A stretch of DNA of 64,000 nt from Acorus gramineus (taxonomy: Eukaryota; Streptophyta; Magnoliopsida; Acorales; Acoraceae), in the NCBI GenBank assembly GCA_030737835.1, contig CM060857.1, positions 11,605,496 through 11,669,495 on the forward strand. The letters are read 5' to 3'. Below are positions 45,349-57,087 of this stretch, piece after piece; the stretch's first letter is position 1, and each line of letters opens with the position of its first letter. The translations under genes and the position numbers were made by a program. Below the pieces are notes generated by a model. That model was not told the DNA's origin. It was given only the letters and a program-made list of their open reading frames with translations, and did no database searches.

Positions 45349-46359
45349 GAGCGCTAATATACTCAGTCCGTTTTTAAACTCTATACACTAAGATAACGTA
45401 GTATATATTGTGGTATCATAGTTGAGGAGGATAATTTCCCCTACAGTTAAATTTGTAGAAGTGGGATTAAAACTTGGATTGAACTTTTTGTGGAAAAGAA
45501 AATTAATTTGATAGCTTAAATCTGTCCTTTTCTGACTCAATGACTAACTGAGCCCTTAGAGTACTATCGCGCAACTTCTTTATAGGCTGTCTACGTACCC
45601 CTTGGGGATCAAGTCACACGGAGTTCTTTTACTGGCCTTATAACTGCTTTGCCACTAAGTGTTTAGTGGGCTTTTTCCCAAGGAAACGTTCCACACGTCG
45701 GACCCTTGATTACCCACGTTTCGTAGGTAGTGAGCTTTAATTGTCAACTTGGCAGTTACAGGCGTTTCATTCCTCTGACCGTTTTTTCAGTCTGTTCGTG
45801 GCCCTTTGGCCTACTCGTTTACCCGTCACGTCTTTTTGAGTACGCTCGTGAGACGGAAGATCACCCGACCAGACCTTTTGTCTGGTCGTGTCTTCTCTGC
45901 TTGTACGCGAGGAGCAAGGTTGTCCAACCATACCTCTTGCCTGGTCATGCCATAACGGCTCGGGGTGGTATTTTTTTTGCGAAGTGCCTGACTGTCCGAT
46001 TAGACCCTAGATCTAATCGTGTCAACGCATTTGGGAAAGTCATCATTGCTCAGAATCCAGACTCTGATTCGTGGGGCCCACGCATGACTCATATCCGTCT
46101 TGCTTTGACACGTCAGTCCTGGCTTCACATGTGTCGCGGTGCGGATTTTTACCTCCACGATAGTGTATGAGATTATCATAATGTACGGCGCAAAAAAATT
46201 ATCATTTTTTCAACACAAAAAAAATCATAATGTATCTCAGTATATACTTCATTTTATATAACAACATGTACTTCAATGTGAGACATGATTTTTTAAAAAA
46301 AGAAAAACTGATATTGACTGCAATTGGGGCTGCATAAGGGGCTAGACATATCATTTTCC
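45349..46359 (+). mobile_element. Family D small element, copy 3, split by a solo LTR
   Basis: Starts GAGCGCTAATATACTCAGTCC and ends GGGGCTAGACATATCATTTTCC. It is flanked by tttttgatt (45340-45348) and tttgtgatt (46360-46368), a 9-bp repeat with one mismatch, pointing to a Mutator-like mover. A solo LTR (45423-46159) is inserted inside; without it the element is about 270 bp. Confidence 0.6.
45423..46159 (-). mobile_element. Solo LTR with 5-bp target duplication
   Basis: On the minus strand the element starts CGTGGAGGTAAAAATCCGC (TG of the canonical end mutated to CG) and ends GGGGAAATTATCCTCCTCA. A 5-bp direct repeat atagt flanks it (45418-45422, 46160-46164). The 737-bp interior has no coding capacity. 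The TG..CA ends and 5-bp duplication fit an LTR left after recombination between two LTRs. Confidence 0.65.
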
Positions 46360-46368
46360 TTTGTGATT

Positions 46369-47094
46369 AGAGCACTGTTACACTCAGTTCTATTTACAGT
46401 TACAATTACAGTTTTATATAGATTATTAGTCTCATCCACTTACCTTAGCAAGATATATAAATGAGATATATTATTTCTTTACTGACACATGTATTCCTTT
46501 AACGGATGTATATACTTAGTTTGTACGAACCGCGCACCGTATCATTACTCCCCCCCCACATCTTCATGTGCAAACAGATTTCTGTTTTTTGTTTTTCTGT
46601 GTCTTTCAGCTTTAAAAGTAGTATATTATGAGGTTCCATGGCACATGCAAGGAAAATATATAAAGGAACAAAGTTAAGGAGTCATTTTATTTGTTTACCC
46701 ATCACATGTATAAAGAAAGAAATAATTTGGTGGGATTCCTGGTATAAGATACAACCATTCCATTATTCCTCAATAGCTGGATGGGATCTAATTAAAAGCA
46801 AAGTTCAAAAAGGTTGAAACACATTGACATTTCTTTACTCATTCTGCAAAAACATCCCCTTCTTCCACCGAAATACATGAAATTCTAATAGATATATATG
46901 CTCTATTATAATAGTATATACTATATTATGAAAAAAAAAACATAAAAAGTAGATTTTAATTCATTTTGAGCAATATTTTAAAAATCTTTTTTAGATCTCG
47001 ATTAATCTCCTACCTAGGCCTAAGTGGACCCAGCCCAAAGTGCTTAGCGACCAAATTAATCAATGTCGAATAAAGATAAGACTGTATAAATGTA
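46369..47094. other. AT-rich spacer
   Basis: No gene was recognised. A poly-C run lies near 46550. Confidence 0.4.
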
Positions 47095-47847
47095 AAGATT
47101 GAACTAGGATTCCTGGAAGGAGGGCCCATGGGCCCAGAATTCTATTACGGCTTGAATAAGCCCGCATTCCCTCGAAGGTCGGGTAGACAATTATGCCCGA
47201 CCAAGATAAGACGGTCATACGCTGTTGGTCTCAGGATAGGAGTCAAACATTGCCCGACCTTAAGATTAAGCCGTCCAGGGGGTAATGCCCAAGTAAAAGG
47301 GCAGGTTGGCCATAAGGCCCTCTCCTGCACAAAAAAGGTTAGCGAGGGGAATATTCCCTGACATTAGAAAAGGACAGGACGTTAGAAAAACAGTTATAGG
47401 ATGATGATGATCCCTAGGTGCCACATGTCCACAGATCCTGAGACCACGTGGAGATTCCATATCATGATATGATCATCTCGCACGATCAAGCTCGGCGCGC
47501 CCCTGTTGAATATAAACGGGGGACTTCACCTCCCTCTCAAGGTATGTAAACTCTGACTCTCTCTCCTGCCAAGACTCAAGAATTCTAAGTTCTTCTTCTC
47601 CTTCTTGAGAAGAGGAGATTACTGACTTGAGCGTCGGAGGGGCGTTAGCCGGCACCACACTGGTGTGAGTTTCAGGTACCCGAAAGCGAAGGAAAAAAGA
47701 GGAAGAGGCAGACGACAACAAAGATCCAATACGGTGGTGAACTGGTGCGAGGAGAAGAACGAGCCCACACTATCTCGGGTCTACATCCAAAGCCCAGATC
47801 AGCGAAGATCCGACCCCAGAGGGGAGAGCCAGATTTCATCCCCCACA
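47095..47847 (+). mobile_element. Gypsy-type solo LTR or LTR fragment
   Basis: The 3' portion has the layout of a plant Ty3/Gypsy LTR: a TTGAATATAAACGGGGGACT promoter-like segment, CTCTCTCCTGCCAAGACTCA, then ATTACTGACTTGAGCGTCGG with AGGGGCGTTAGCCGGCACCA and CACTGGTGTGAGTTTCAGG. It ends TTCATCCCCCACA at 47847. No primer-binding site or gag/pol follows. The left boundary was not resolved. Confidence 0.55.
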
Positions 47848-48850
47848 ATTATATATATAACATGTATATGCATATATATTTTAAATATATTCATTGTTCT
47901 AAAAAGTTTGTCTAGTTGATTAATCCATAGTCCCTTCTCAACCGTCTGATTAATGCCTAGCGTTTTTTACAACATTGATTCTGAGCATTACTTTAATTTA
48001 TGTAAAGTATGTAATTCTTTAAACAAGCATGTACAAATGTCTAAATTAATGTAACATTTTTTAATAATAATAATAACAACAACAATAATAATATGTAAAA
48101 TTTGTTAATTTCCTTTGATTTGTTATTTTTTAGTGAGTACAATTTGTTATATTGTTAAAAGAAAAAATATATTATGTACCCCAATAATTTAGGAACAAGA
48201 TAAAGAGTGAAAAAAAAATGTAATCAGTGACCTACATAAATGGGAGCCCTAGGCGGTCTCTTACTTCATCTATACTCAATGTTGACTCTGTCAACGCTTG
48301 ATATATATTTACCAAAAGAGTGTTGTTACAAATAGTTTTTTTTTTCCCTATAGGCAGCATTATACATTCATATTTCACTAAATAACATATATTATATATA
48401 AAAAAATCAAAATACGTACGGACTGAAATGGAGACTAAATAAACACATTAAATAACATCCTCCTTATATATATAAAAAATCAAAATACTTATGGATTGAA
48501 ATGGAAACCAAAGAAACACATTAAATAACATTCTCCTTTGGATGGAGGAGCTCGGTGGACTTGCCTCGGGGGAGTTGCGCGTATTCATTTAGAGGATGAT
48601 ATTTTATCAATTACGACGTGACACGATGGTAAGATCAAGTTGGTTTGAAGTGGTAGAAGCCTTTTCTACCATTTCTCGATTGTGGCTCACTATCTTGTGT
48701 TTATATTTGTCTTATTTTCTTTTCTCAAATTCATCTTATGACTAATTCAGACATGCTCTTTTGATTTACAATTTCTTAAAAAAAAACTATTTTTCTTTAG
48801 AAAATAGTTTCCCAGGTTTTTTTAAAAGAGTAGAATTTCTCATAAATTCG
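47848..48850. other. AT-rich spacer
   Basis: Contains short (TAA)n-type runs (about 48060-48100) and a duplicated phrase around TTAAATAACAT-TCTCCTT (48385-48540). No gene was recognised. Confidence 0.4.
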
Positions 48851-49128
48851 AGGGCTTTTTTTATTTTTAAGTCTCCATGAATTATATGATTCAGTGATTC
48901 ATCTATCACTTCTTCATATTTTGATTTAAGTCCCTAGATTTAAATGATATGTTTTTTTTTAGTCCTTCCTAGGAATTTATCCCTAAATTATTTGATTTTC
49001 TTTTTAATTCCTGGGAGAGACTAAAAAAGAACATGCTCATTAAATCTGGAGACTTAAACCAAAATATAAAAATATAAGATATCAATTACTAAATCATATA
49101 GTTTACATGGACTTAAAATTAAAAATCC
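48851..49128. mobile_element. Mutator-type foldback element, second family member
   Basis: 278 bp of two inverted arms; left end AGGGCTTTTTTTATTTTTAAG, right end on the other strand GGATTTTTAATTTTAAGTCC. It is flanked by ataaattcg (48842-48850) and ataaattct (49129-49137), 8 of 9 matching. Ends and duplication size link it to the foldback at 6966-7420. Confidence 0.65.
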
Positions 49129-49137
49129 ATAAATTCT

Positions 49138-50174
49138 ATTATAAAGGGCACATGACATGTAGGGCGTGCGTCAACTCCCAAGTAAATCGAGGTTTTATTA
49201 ACTCTCATTTTCAGTGGGTCCTATATTAATTAAACTGTATATATCTCATTTTGTGGACGGGATTCAAGATGAAATAAAATACTGATTAAAAATTGGTTCA
49301 TTGAATTTAATACAGTTGGATACCACAAAGTTTGTGTGGTTTGTTGTGACACGTGACTGTGTCTTAAGTCCCACGTGATTTATGTACTTTTTAGTATTTT
49401 ATAGGGCTAGTTTGGTTTTTTTTTTTTTTATAAGTTATCATAATTTTAAAAATAAATATATATTTTTTATTATTTAAATTATTAAACTATAAAAAAAGGG
49501 ATAAATACTAATTTTTATCTTTAGTTGAAATAAAATATCATTATTTTATTTTAAAATATGAACAATTATTCCCACTTTCTTTTAATTAAGAAAATAATAT
49601 GTTTAGCTTGTATGCGACTCCATCCATATCCCTCATCAATTTTCATGTATTAATAAAATATATTCACTCATTTAAATACATATTGTCATAAAAAATGAAG
49701 TATACCATGAGAAACGCTAATATTTTTTTTTTTTAAAAAAATATATATTTTTTTTTATAAATTAGTATACACTGGTTATTACAGTGTATAATGTGCTATC
49801 ATGATTTATAGGTGCCGAGTTTATGAGCTACAGACAAGATTATAAAATGCATTGAGTGTATGAGAGTTGTTCCGTTTATAACAAAGTGGATAAATTGTTT
49901 GGGTGTCACTATTTGCACCCCTCAAATCTAGAAGCATGCCCTTCTAATTTGAAAACCCCACATGCTTAAGTATTTTTCTTTAAATATATATATAATTACT
50001 CTAAATGAATACCACCATAAAAAAAAAATTACCACAAAATAAAAAATTCCAAAAAGACACAAATTCAAAATAAATTAACATAAAAAAATCACAAAATATT
50101 TTACTAAAAAAATTAAATATACATATAAAAAAGATGTAGGGTGCCTGAAATGGGGGCGTTCAAAACAAGTACAA
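49138..50174. other. AT-rich spacer
   Basis: A weak family D-like remnant is visible at about 49713-49870 (ending GCATTGAGTGTATGAG). No gene was recognised. Confidence 0.4.
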
Positions 50175-50527
50175 GGGGGCATTATTTCCATCCCATTAAT
50201 TATTCACCCCACCTCTTCAAAAAATAAAAATTCATTTTATTTTTGAAAGGTGAGATCCCACCCCGCCGAGTTCCAACAACAAAGACAGAACGAGCACCTC
50301 CCGTCTTCACATGACTCTCTTCTCCCTCTCACCGAAGGTCAGGCTGGGAGAGGGAGGATAGGGTCCACTCTGGTGAAGACGGACGAGTCAGTGACTTGGT
50401 GCTCATTCTTCTTTGTTGCTACTGTTTGTATTGGACGAGTGGGATCTCATCTTTAAAAAAAAAAATGAATTTTTATTTTCTATTGGGGTGGGGTGAGTAC
50501 TAATGGGGGTGGAAATAACCCCCCCCC
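50175..50527. repeat. Foldback element upstream of the PMM gene
   Basis: The left arm (GGGGGCATTATTTCCATCCC, then CACCCCACC, AAATAAAAATTCATTTT and GGTGAGATCCCAC) is mirrored on the right (GTGGGATCTCATC, AATGAATTTTTATTTTC, GGGGTGGGGTGAG, GGAAATAACCCCCC). Arms are about 85-100 bp. The central part also has inverted GAGCACC..CGTCTTCAC words. Confidence 0.55.
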
Positions 50528-51336
50528 ATCCCAATCCATATAAGGGGCATGTTAGAAGTTGGATCCGATGGGATCAGAGTCCGACCCGTTTACAAGACCG
50601 CCCATGTGTTAGAACGGCCCTCACTCAACTGCAACTTGCCTTTCAATGGCAAGTTCCAAGAAAGTGAGAGAGAGAGAGAGAGAGAGGGTTATCCGAATCC
50701 CGAGAGTGGGTCTCCTCTGTTAATCAAATCTCTTTCTCTCTCTCTATATATATATATAGACACATACACACACGTAGGAGTACATATCAGAAGTTATTCC
50801 ATTCATCAAGGTTTTGGTTTTTGAACCCAAGTGAATACAGGTCTGCTTTTCAGATTCATTTTTTTTTTTTTTATGTCATTGTATTGTATTATTGAATATC
50901 TCGGTTTGTATCTTCAGATCTGTGACTGTTATTCACTCTTTGTTTGCAATTTCTATTGCCCCCAGTTGAGTTAGTGTTATCATAATTTTGAGGTTTTATT
51001 GTTTTTAATGTTGCATTGGTTTTTTTTTATTTTTTATTTGGAAGGCATTGTGTAGTTTTGAATTTGTTTCTTTTTTCAGTCGTAGAACTTCTTGATTTAT
51101 CCAAAAAGGGGAGATTTTTGGCCAACTTGGTTGATTTGATGGGAATTCTTCTTTTTTTTTTTCTTTTTTTTTTTTGGGATGCAATTCTTTGTAGATTTGG
51201 GTGTTTGTTTATCTCCTCAAGTTCTGTTTTTTCTAATGTGATTCAGGTCTTCATTGAAACTAAATTCTTTCCGATTAGACATTCTCTCTTCTAATTAATA
51301 CTATAGCGACCGTGCACTCCATCGTACGCCCCGTTT

Positions 51337-51374
51337 AAAGACCGTCCGATCGATGGACCTCGATCGGACGGTCA
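51337..51374. repeat. Perfect short hairpin GACCGTCCGATCGA / TCGATCGGACGGTC
   Basis: 14-bp perfect inverted repeat with a 6-base TGGACC loop, directly followed by a poly-A run. It lies in the spacer between the two leader copies. Confidence 0.75.
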
Positions 51375-51414
51375 ATTAAAAAAAAAAAAAATCAAAACCA
51401 CCTCGAAATCAACC

Positions 51415-51429
51415 CCCGTCTCTCTCTCG

Positions 51430-51461
<32 letters not shown>

Positions 51462-51608
51462 AAACCACTCTCTCTCTCTCGTCGACCCCCGTCGACGACG
51501 ACCGTGACCCTCTGACCCCCTGCCGACGACGCCCTTCCGACCACCCCCGTCGACCCCCTTCCGACGACCCCCTTCCGACCCCCTCGACCCCCTTCCGACC
51601 CCCTGCCG
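51415..51608. repeat. (CT)n tract and CCCCTTCCGAC minisatellite
   Basis: A long (CT)n tract is followed by irregular repeats of CGACCCCCTTCCGAC and GTCGACCCC. Low-complexity frames on the minus strand here are artefacts of the repeat. Confidence 0.8.
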
Positions 51609-52993
51609 ACACACACGTAGGAGTACATATCAGAAGTTATTCCATTCATCAAGGTTTTGGTTTTTGAACCCAAGTGAATACAGGTCTGCTTTTCAGATTC
51701 ATTTTTTTTTTTTATGTCATTGTATTGTATTATTGAATATCTCGGTTTGTATCTTCAGATCTGTGACTGTTATTCACTCTTTGTTTGCAATTTCTATTGC
51801 CCCCAGTTGAGTTAGTGTTATCATAATTTTGAGGTTTTATTGTTTTTAATGTTGCATTGGTTTTTTTTTATTTTTTATTTGGAAGGCATTGTGTAGTTTT
51901 GAATTTGTTTCTTTTTTCAGTCGTAGAACTTCTTGATTTATCCAAAAAGGGGAGATTTTTGGCCAACTTGGTTGATTTGATGGGAATTCTTTTTTTTTTT
52001 TTGGGATGCAATTCTTTGTCCCCTTTTTTGTAGATTTGGGTGTTTGTTTATCTCCTCAAGTTCTGTTTTTTCTACTGTGATTAAGGTCTTCATTGAAACT
52101 AAATTCTTTCTGATTAGACATTCTCTCTTCTAATTAATACTATAGCGAATGCCAATCTTTTCCGTCAAAAAAAAAAAAAAATTTATATGACAGTGCTTAC
52201 ATTTTCTGAATGAAACGCAGAGAAAGTTTTGATCACTGTAAAAATTTATCTGCGAGTGTTTTATTATTATTATTATAAATATTGAGAATTCCAACAATAG
52301 AGACATCGCCGTGTCTTGTAATATCGAAGATGTGATTTGCAATATTGTGGGATTTGCAATATTGTGGGGAATCAGATCAGCTGAATTCCTCATAAGATAA
52401 AATGAAATTTTTAATTAAATTTCAGCTTATACCGATGAGTAGGTGGAGTGCATCTACCTGTTAGGTTGTTTCTCGTTTTAAACTTCTCTTGATTGTGACC
52501 AATTCCAACAGTTTATGACATGATCACCACTGGTTTATGCTCTACTTTATATCTTAGATTTATATGTGATATTTATACTCTTTCTTTTCGCCCTCATTAA
52601 AAAAGAGATCACTCAGATTGATTTAGTACTAGTCATACAACAAGATAAAGTCTGGTTTGCTCAGGCAAAATTAAGATTGAATTCATCAATGAAGTTTTTA
52701 TTTCTCACATTGTTAAATGAAACGATTGATTTGCTTATTGTGAGTCATATTACAGTGAATAACATTGTTTTCATGGTGTTATCCCAGATACAATTTGCCA
52801 TTGCATGTTGGCTTTCATGTTGGGTCTTCTTTATCACAATTACCAGATGACCATATAATTTGTTTCTTCTATGGAATTTTTAGAGATCGGTGGACTGCGT
52901 GTGATCTTTTTTTTGCTTGGTATGTGATCTTAATGTTGTTACACTATCCACATGATTTGATTCTGCAGGTCATAAGATAAAAATCGTAAAAAA

Positions 52994-55900
52994 ATGGCAG
53001 CAAGGACACCTGGTTTGATCGCTTTGTTTGATGTTGATGGGACCCTCACTGCTCCAAGAAAGGTATCATTAGTTATATTTAATCTTTTGCTGGTAATGCC
53101 ATGTTGTCACTAACCGGTGTCAATTTCATTAAATTTTCAATATATATAGTTTGTGCTCCTGTTGCATATTTTTCAATCAATCCATATCTTTGCAGGTAGT
53201 AACTCCAGAGATGTTAAAGTTCATGCAGAAACTTCGAGAGGTATCTATTATTTGATTCGCTCTTTTGATCTCTTTGAGGAACATATGATATAGAAATGCT
53301 TGATCAGAGAAAGTGTTTCTTCCCTCATTTTTTCTGTCTATGATGGCAGGTTGTCACAGTCGGTGTGGTCGGAGGATCCGATCTTGTGAAGATATCCGAG
53401 CAGCTTGGAAGTGCAGGTTTCAGTTTTCTACCTTTTACTACCTCTTGTAATTTGACATGCAGAGAGACCATGTGGACATAACTCTAAATTCCAAGTGCCT
53501 TTGTCTAGTCACATTGTTTGGCTCTGCCAATGACTCTCTTAGTATAGGAGGAAATGCAAGAAGAATTTCGTTCAGATTGTTTTATTCAAATGCTATGGTA
53601 ACAGCAATTAAATGATGCCATAATATATAATTACACGTTCATACATGTACCCCACTGAATAAATTACTGATTATGTTATTTTAAAATATTTACTAATTAG
53701 AAGCTTTAGTTTGAATTTCTAATTTTCTTTTATTTATAAGATCTAATAGCTTTGATTTTTTACTTGTTTTGCAGTTATTAATGACTATGATTATGTCTTT
53801 TCTGAGAATGGCCTTGTTGCTCACAAAGATGGGAAACTTATTGACACTCAGGTTTTTACTCATCTTATAGTCCCCAGCAGTTTTACCTGTTACTTTGAGA
53901 TTAGTACTCATGTATGTTGTAATGCATTAAAGCCAAGAAAATATAATCCAAAACCTCATCAATGGTTGGAATCCGATACTGGCAATCTATTTTAACATAT
54001 ATTAAATTTTATGGATTCATTAGCTGCACAGTTCAAAACAGAAATTACATATGGGGATTTCATGTGGAGAACTCATTAACAGTTTTTATTGGAATAATTC
54101 ATTCTATAGAAGCATGAATCAAACATCACTTCCCATAAATAAAAAAATCAAACATCTGTTCATAATTTTGAACATCACAGATATTTATGAACAAAAAAAG
54201 GATAGCAGACCAACTTACTGGTTTACCAATATGGAGCTGCAGAAGCTTTTTATGCAGCCAATTTACGGAATTTAAACATTTCTTGTGGATCGGCTCTATT
54301 TATTAAATTACTAAACTACATGGCTGATTCATAAGAGACTCAAGCATATGAGAACTAACGTAATTTAACTGTGGGATGCATTGAAGTTGGAATTTTTCTT
54401 CTTTTCTCTGATTTAAGTTTCAGTATTAGACCGTAGCATTATTATAAGACTATGTTGGCAAAAAAAAAAAAAAAAGACTATGTTGGCATTATTGTAGACT
54501 ATGTTATATGTACATTTTTTTTCTTAATTATTCCAGGTTCCCTACTCCACAGCATGGCTAATGTTGTGCATTTGAACCCCTGAGAACTTTTCACTAAATG
54601 AAAGAAAATAAAGTAATTTTAGATTGTGGGTGGGCAATTGCATATAAGTTGTGGCTGTCTTTTGCAAAGTCATGCCTCAAAGTCAAAACTAAAGCCTGTC
54701 AAATTTAGCATTTGATAGTAGCGGTTACTCTCAGGATCATATAACAGGAGCTTGGCTCACAAAAAATCTTCTGGTGAACTTTGGACCACCTATTTGGATG
54801 AACCATGCCACTCATAGGCCAATATTTAAAGCTTAAGAGTGGATTCCTAAGATCATCCAAACTGACGGTCATCAAACAGCCAAAATCAATTTTGAAAATG
54901 CAATCTCTTGTAATTCTGTAGTTCCCTCAATCTCACTTATTTCCTTTTATGGTACAGAGTTTGAAATCATTCCTTGGTGAAGAAAAACTAAAAGTAAGAC
55001 CTTTCCATGCTATGTATATCACTTTAGAAGAGTTATGTATATGTCATAATGACATTGTTGGGTGCTTATGTAGGAGTTTATCAACTTCACACTTCATTAT
55101 ATTGCTGACTTGGACATTCCGATCAAAAGGTTTGTAAAGATTATTTTGTTTTGGAAATACACACACTTTGTGGTTCATATTAAGGATTTCCTCTAATTTC
55201 GTGTCCAGGGGAACATTCATCGAGTTCCGCAGTGGAATGATTAATGTTTCACCAATTGGAAGAAATTGTAGTCAAGAAGAACGAGACGAGTTTGAAAGAT
55301 ATGATAAGGTATGAACTGTGCACAAGCTAAAAATGGTATATCCAGTTAACAAATGTTCCTTGACAGAAGAAAATAAATAAGTCTTTTTTTTGCTAGATTT
55401 ACAACGTAAGGCCGAAAATGGTTTCTGTGCTTCGTGAAAAGTTTGCTCACCTTAATCTATCATTTTCCATTGGTGGGCAGATAAGCTTTGATGTAAGTAT
55501 ACTTACCTCAGTTCACACATAGTTGTTGAAACAAAAAAAGATGTTATTGATTATATTTTTCTCCTTAATCATGATAACAGGTATTTCCCCAAGGTTGGGA
55601 CAAGACATACTGTTTGAGATATCTTGAGGACTTTCAAGAAATCCACTTTTTTGGAGATAAAGTGTACAAGGTAATGTCTTAAAAACACAATTTCTCCTTA
55701 CTACAGTTAAACTGGAGCTTCACCATTAAAATCCATCGAGTAGAATAAGTGAATAGCGAATACACACCCTACTTTAACATTGGAACATCTGTGCCTTCCA
55801 AGCAGCCGTGTCACATTTATTCGGTTTTTTTTATAACTTAAGCAGTTCACTTTGTTTTTAGTGTTTCTCCCATTTTTTAGCATAATCTAATTCCAAAAAT

Positions 55901-56284
55901 GGACCCCCACAAATTCTTTTAAGAGAAGTTTGTCAACATCCTACTACTTGTAACATGATTGATTGACCTAGTTCAGCTTAATTGTAAGTTGATCAAATGA
56001 TTTCATGATAGGATTTAATAACTAACAAATTATTTCTTTTACACAGGGAGGAAACGACTTTGAGATTTATGCATCTGAACGCACCATCGGTCATGCAGGT
56101 TTGTTACCTCCCATTTCCATTATATCATAATAATATTATTGAAAGTATCATTGGCATGGCTTTTGCTTTTCTACATCAAAATTTCCATTTTAGATTAAAT
56201 TAAGTCCCATGTGAATTTCTTTCTACAGTAACCAGCCCAGAAGACACAGCAGAGCAGTGCACAGCCCTCTTCCTGAACAAGTAA
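52994..56284 (+). CDS. PMM: Phosphomannomutase
   Basis: Eleven exons join in phase to 247 residues: 52994-53062, 53196-53240, 53350-53416, 53775-53851, 54958-54993, 55074-55129, 55209-55308, 55397-55492, 55581-55670, 56047-56098 and 56229-56284. The enzyme interconverts mannose-6-phosphate and mannose-1-phosphate in the cytosol, feeding GDP-mannose for ascorbate, N-glycans and GPI anchors. It is a HAD-fold enzyme with the catalytic DVDGT at residues 13-17, GGSD at 46-49, the sugar-binding [13 protein letters not shown] segment, and FGDK..GGND near 207-216. Length equals the usual 246-248 of plant PMM. All splice sites are GT-AG and no lesion was found. The start follows the family ([16 protein letters not shown]). 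Confidence 0.96.
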
Positions 56285-57087
56285 ACCGGTGATGCCCGAT
56301 AGTGGCCAACGATTTTATTTTTAATTTATCACCGAATAAACTAATATGTATGATCATTTTGAAATACCAGACTGAGAACTCTGTTTAGAATTGTGATTTT
56401 AAATTTCATGATAAAGGAAATGGGAATCAACAAGGGGGAGAGACATAAACTCCCATTTTACACCTGTATTAGGATTTGCATCTCACTAACAAGTGGTGAT
56501 CTTAAACTCGTGTGATCTACACATTGCATCTGAATTTATATGAACAGGATCCAATATTCATAGAGAAGCACCTCTGTGATCTGTACAACAAATTCCAATG
56601 TGAACATCTTTGTAAAAGAAAAGTGGAATGGTGGTTTCTACATCCTTTACATGCATAATAATGTCGTATTATATGTATAGGTGTTTTTTTCTATAGCTGG
56701 AATTGGGAATTGTAAGACGTCTTCGGGTGTATCGGGTTTTGTATACCTGGGAGTTGGAATTACAATTGCTCGAGAATTACCTGGGAATTGTATTGCAATG
56801 TGCATTTTATATAGGATCAGGAATTGTTTTGGATTTTCAATTCCATCAATTTCTGATTTAAGAATTTTTATAATTCCAATTCCAGTTCCAACAAAATTCT
56901 TTAAATAACGATACAACAATCGGTTCCGGAAATTCAAATTATAATCCCATTTGCTTCCAACTTTAATCTTTCAAAACCAAAGTGAATACTTGAAAAGGAG
57001 GGTTATAAGAAAATTCAGGCCAATTGTTTTAGGGACAGTCCTACGTGCAGTACATGCTTCATGTAACAAAATATGTATATTAAAAAA
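56285..57087. other. PMM 3' flank and repeat remnant
   Basis: The 3' UTR is expected in the first 300 bases. At 56690-56930 a repeat rich in GGAATT/AATTCC words resembles the one in the MSBP intron. Confidence 0.4.

Larger units (their letters stand above)
50766..52148 (+). repeat. About 540-bp direct duplication in the PMM leader
   Basis: 50766-51309 and 51609-52148 are nearly identical, from ACACACACGTAGGAGTACAT to AATACTATAGCGA. They differ mainly in poly-T lengths, a short deletion and rare substitutions. They are separated by about 300 bp of unrelated (CT)n and CCCCTTCCGAC-rich sequence with a perfect hairpin. Confidence 0.9.
50528..52993 (+). promoter_or_regulatory. PMM promoter and leader region, with large duplication
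   Basis: A (CT)n tract and TATATATATATATAG at about 50743-50759 precede a leader. The first leader exon could end at AATACAG/GTCTG (50840 and, in the duplicated copy, 51686). A leader intron would run to TTCTGCAG near 52969, just before the ATG at 52994. The leader and intron start are present twice. Confidence 0.45.

Noticed and set aside
45730..46170. 146-codon plus-strand frame
   Set aside because: Lies inside the solo LTR, which is non-coding on either strand.
47128..47919. Several short frames on both strands
   Set aside because: They lie within the Gypsy-type LTR and do not resemble gag or pol.
51372..51673. Gly/Arg-rich proteins on the minus strand
   Set aside because: They translate the (CT)n tract and CCCCTTCCGAC repeats; composition is an artefact of the repeat.
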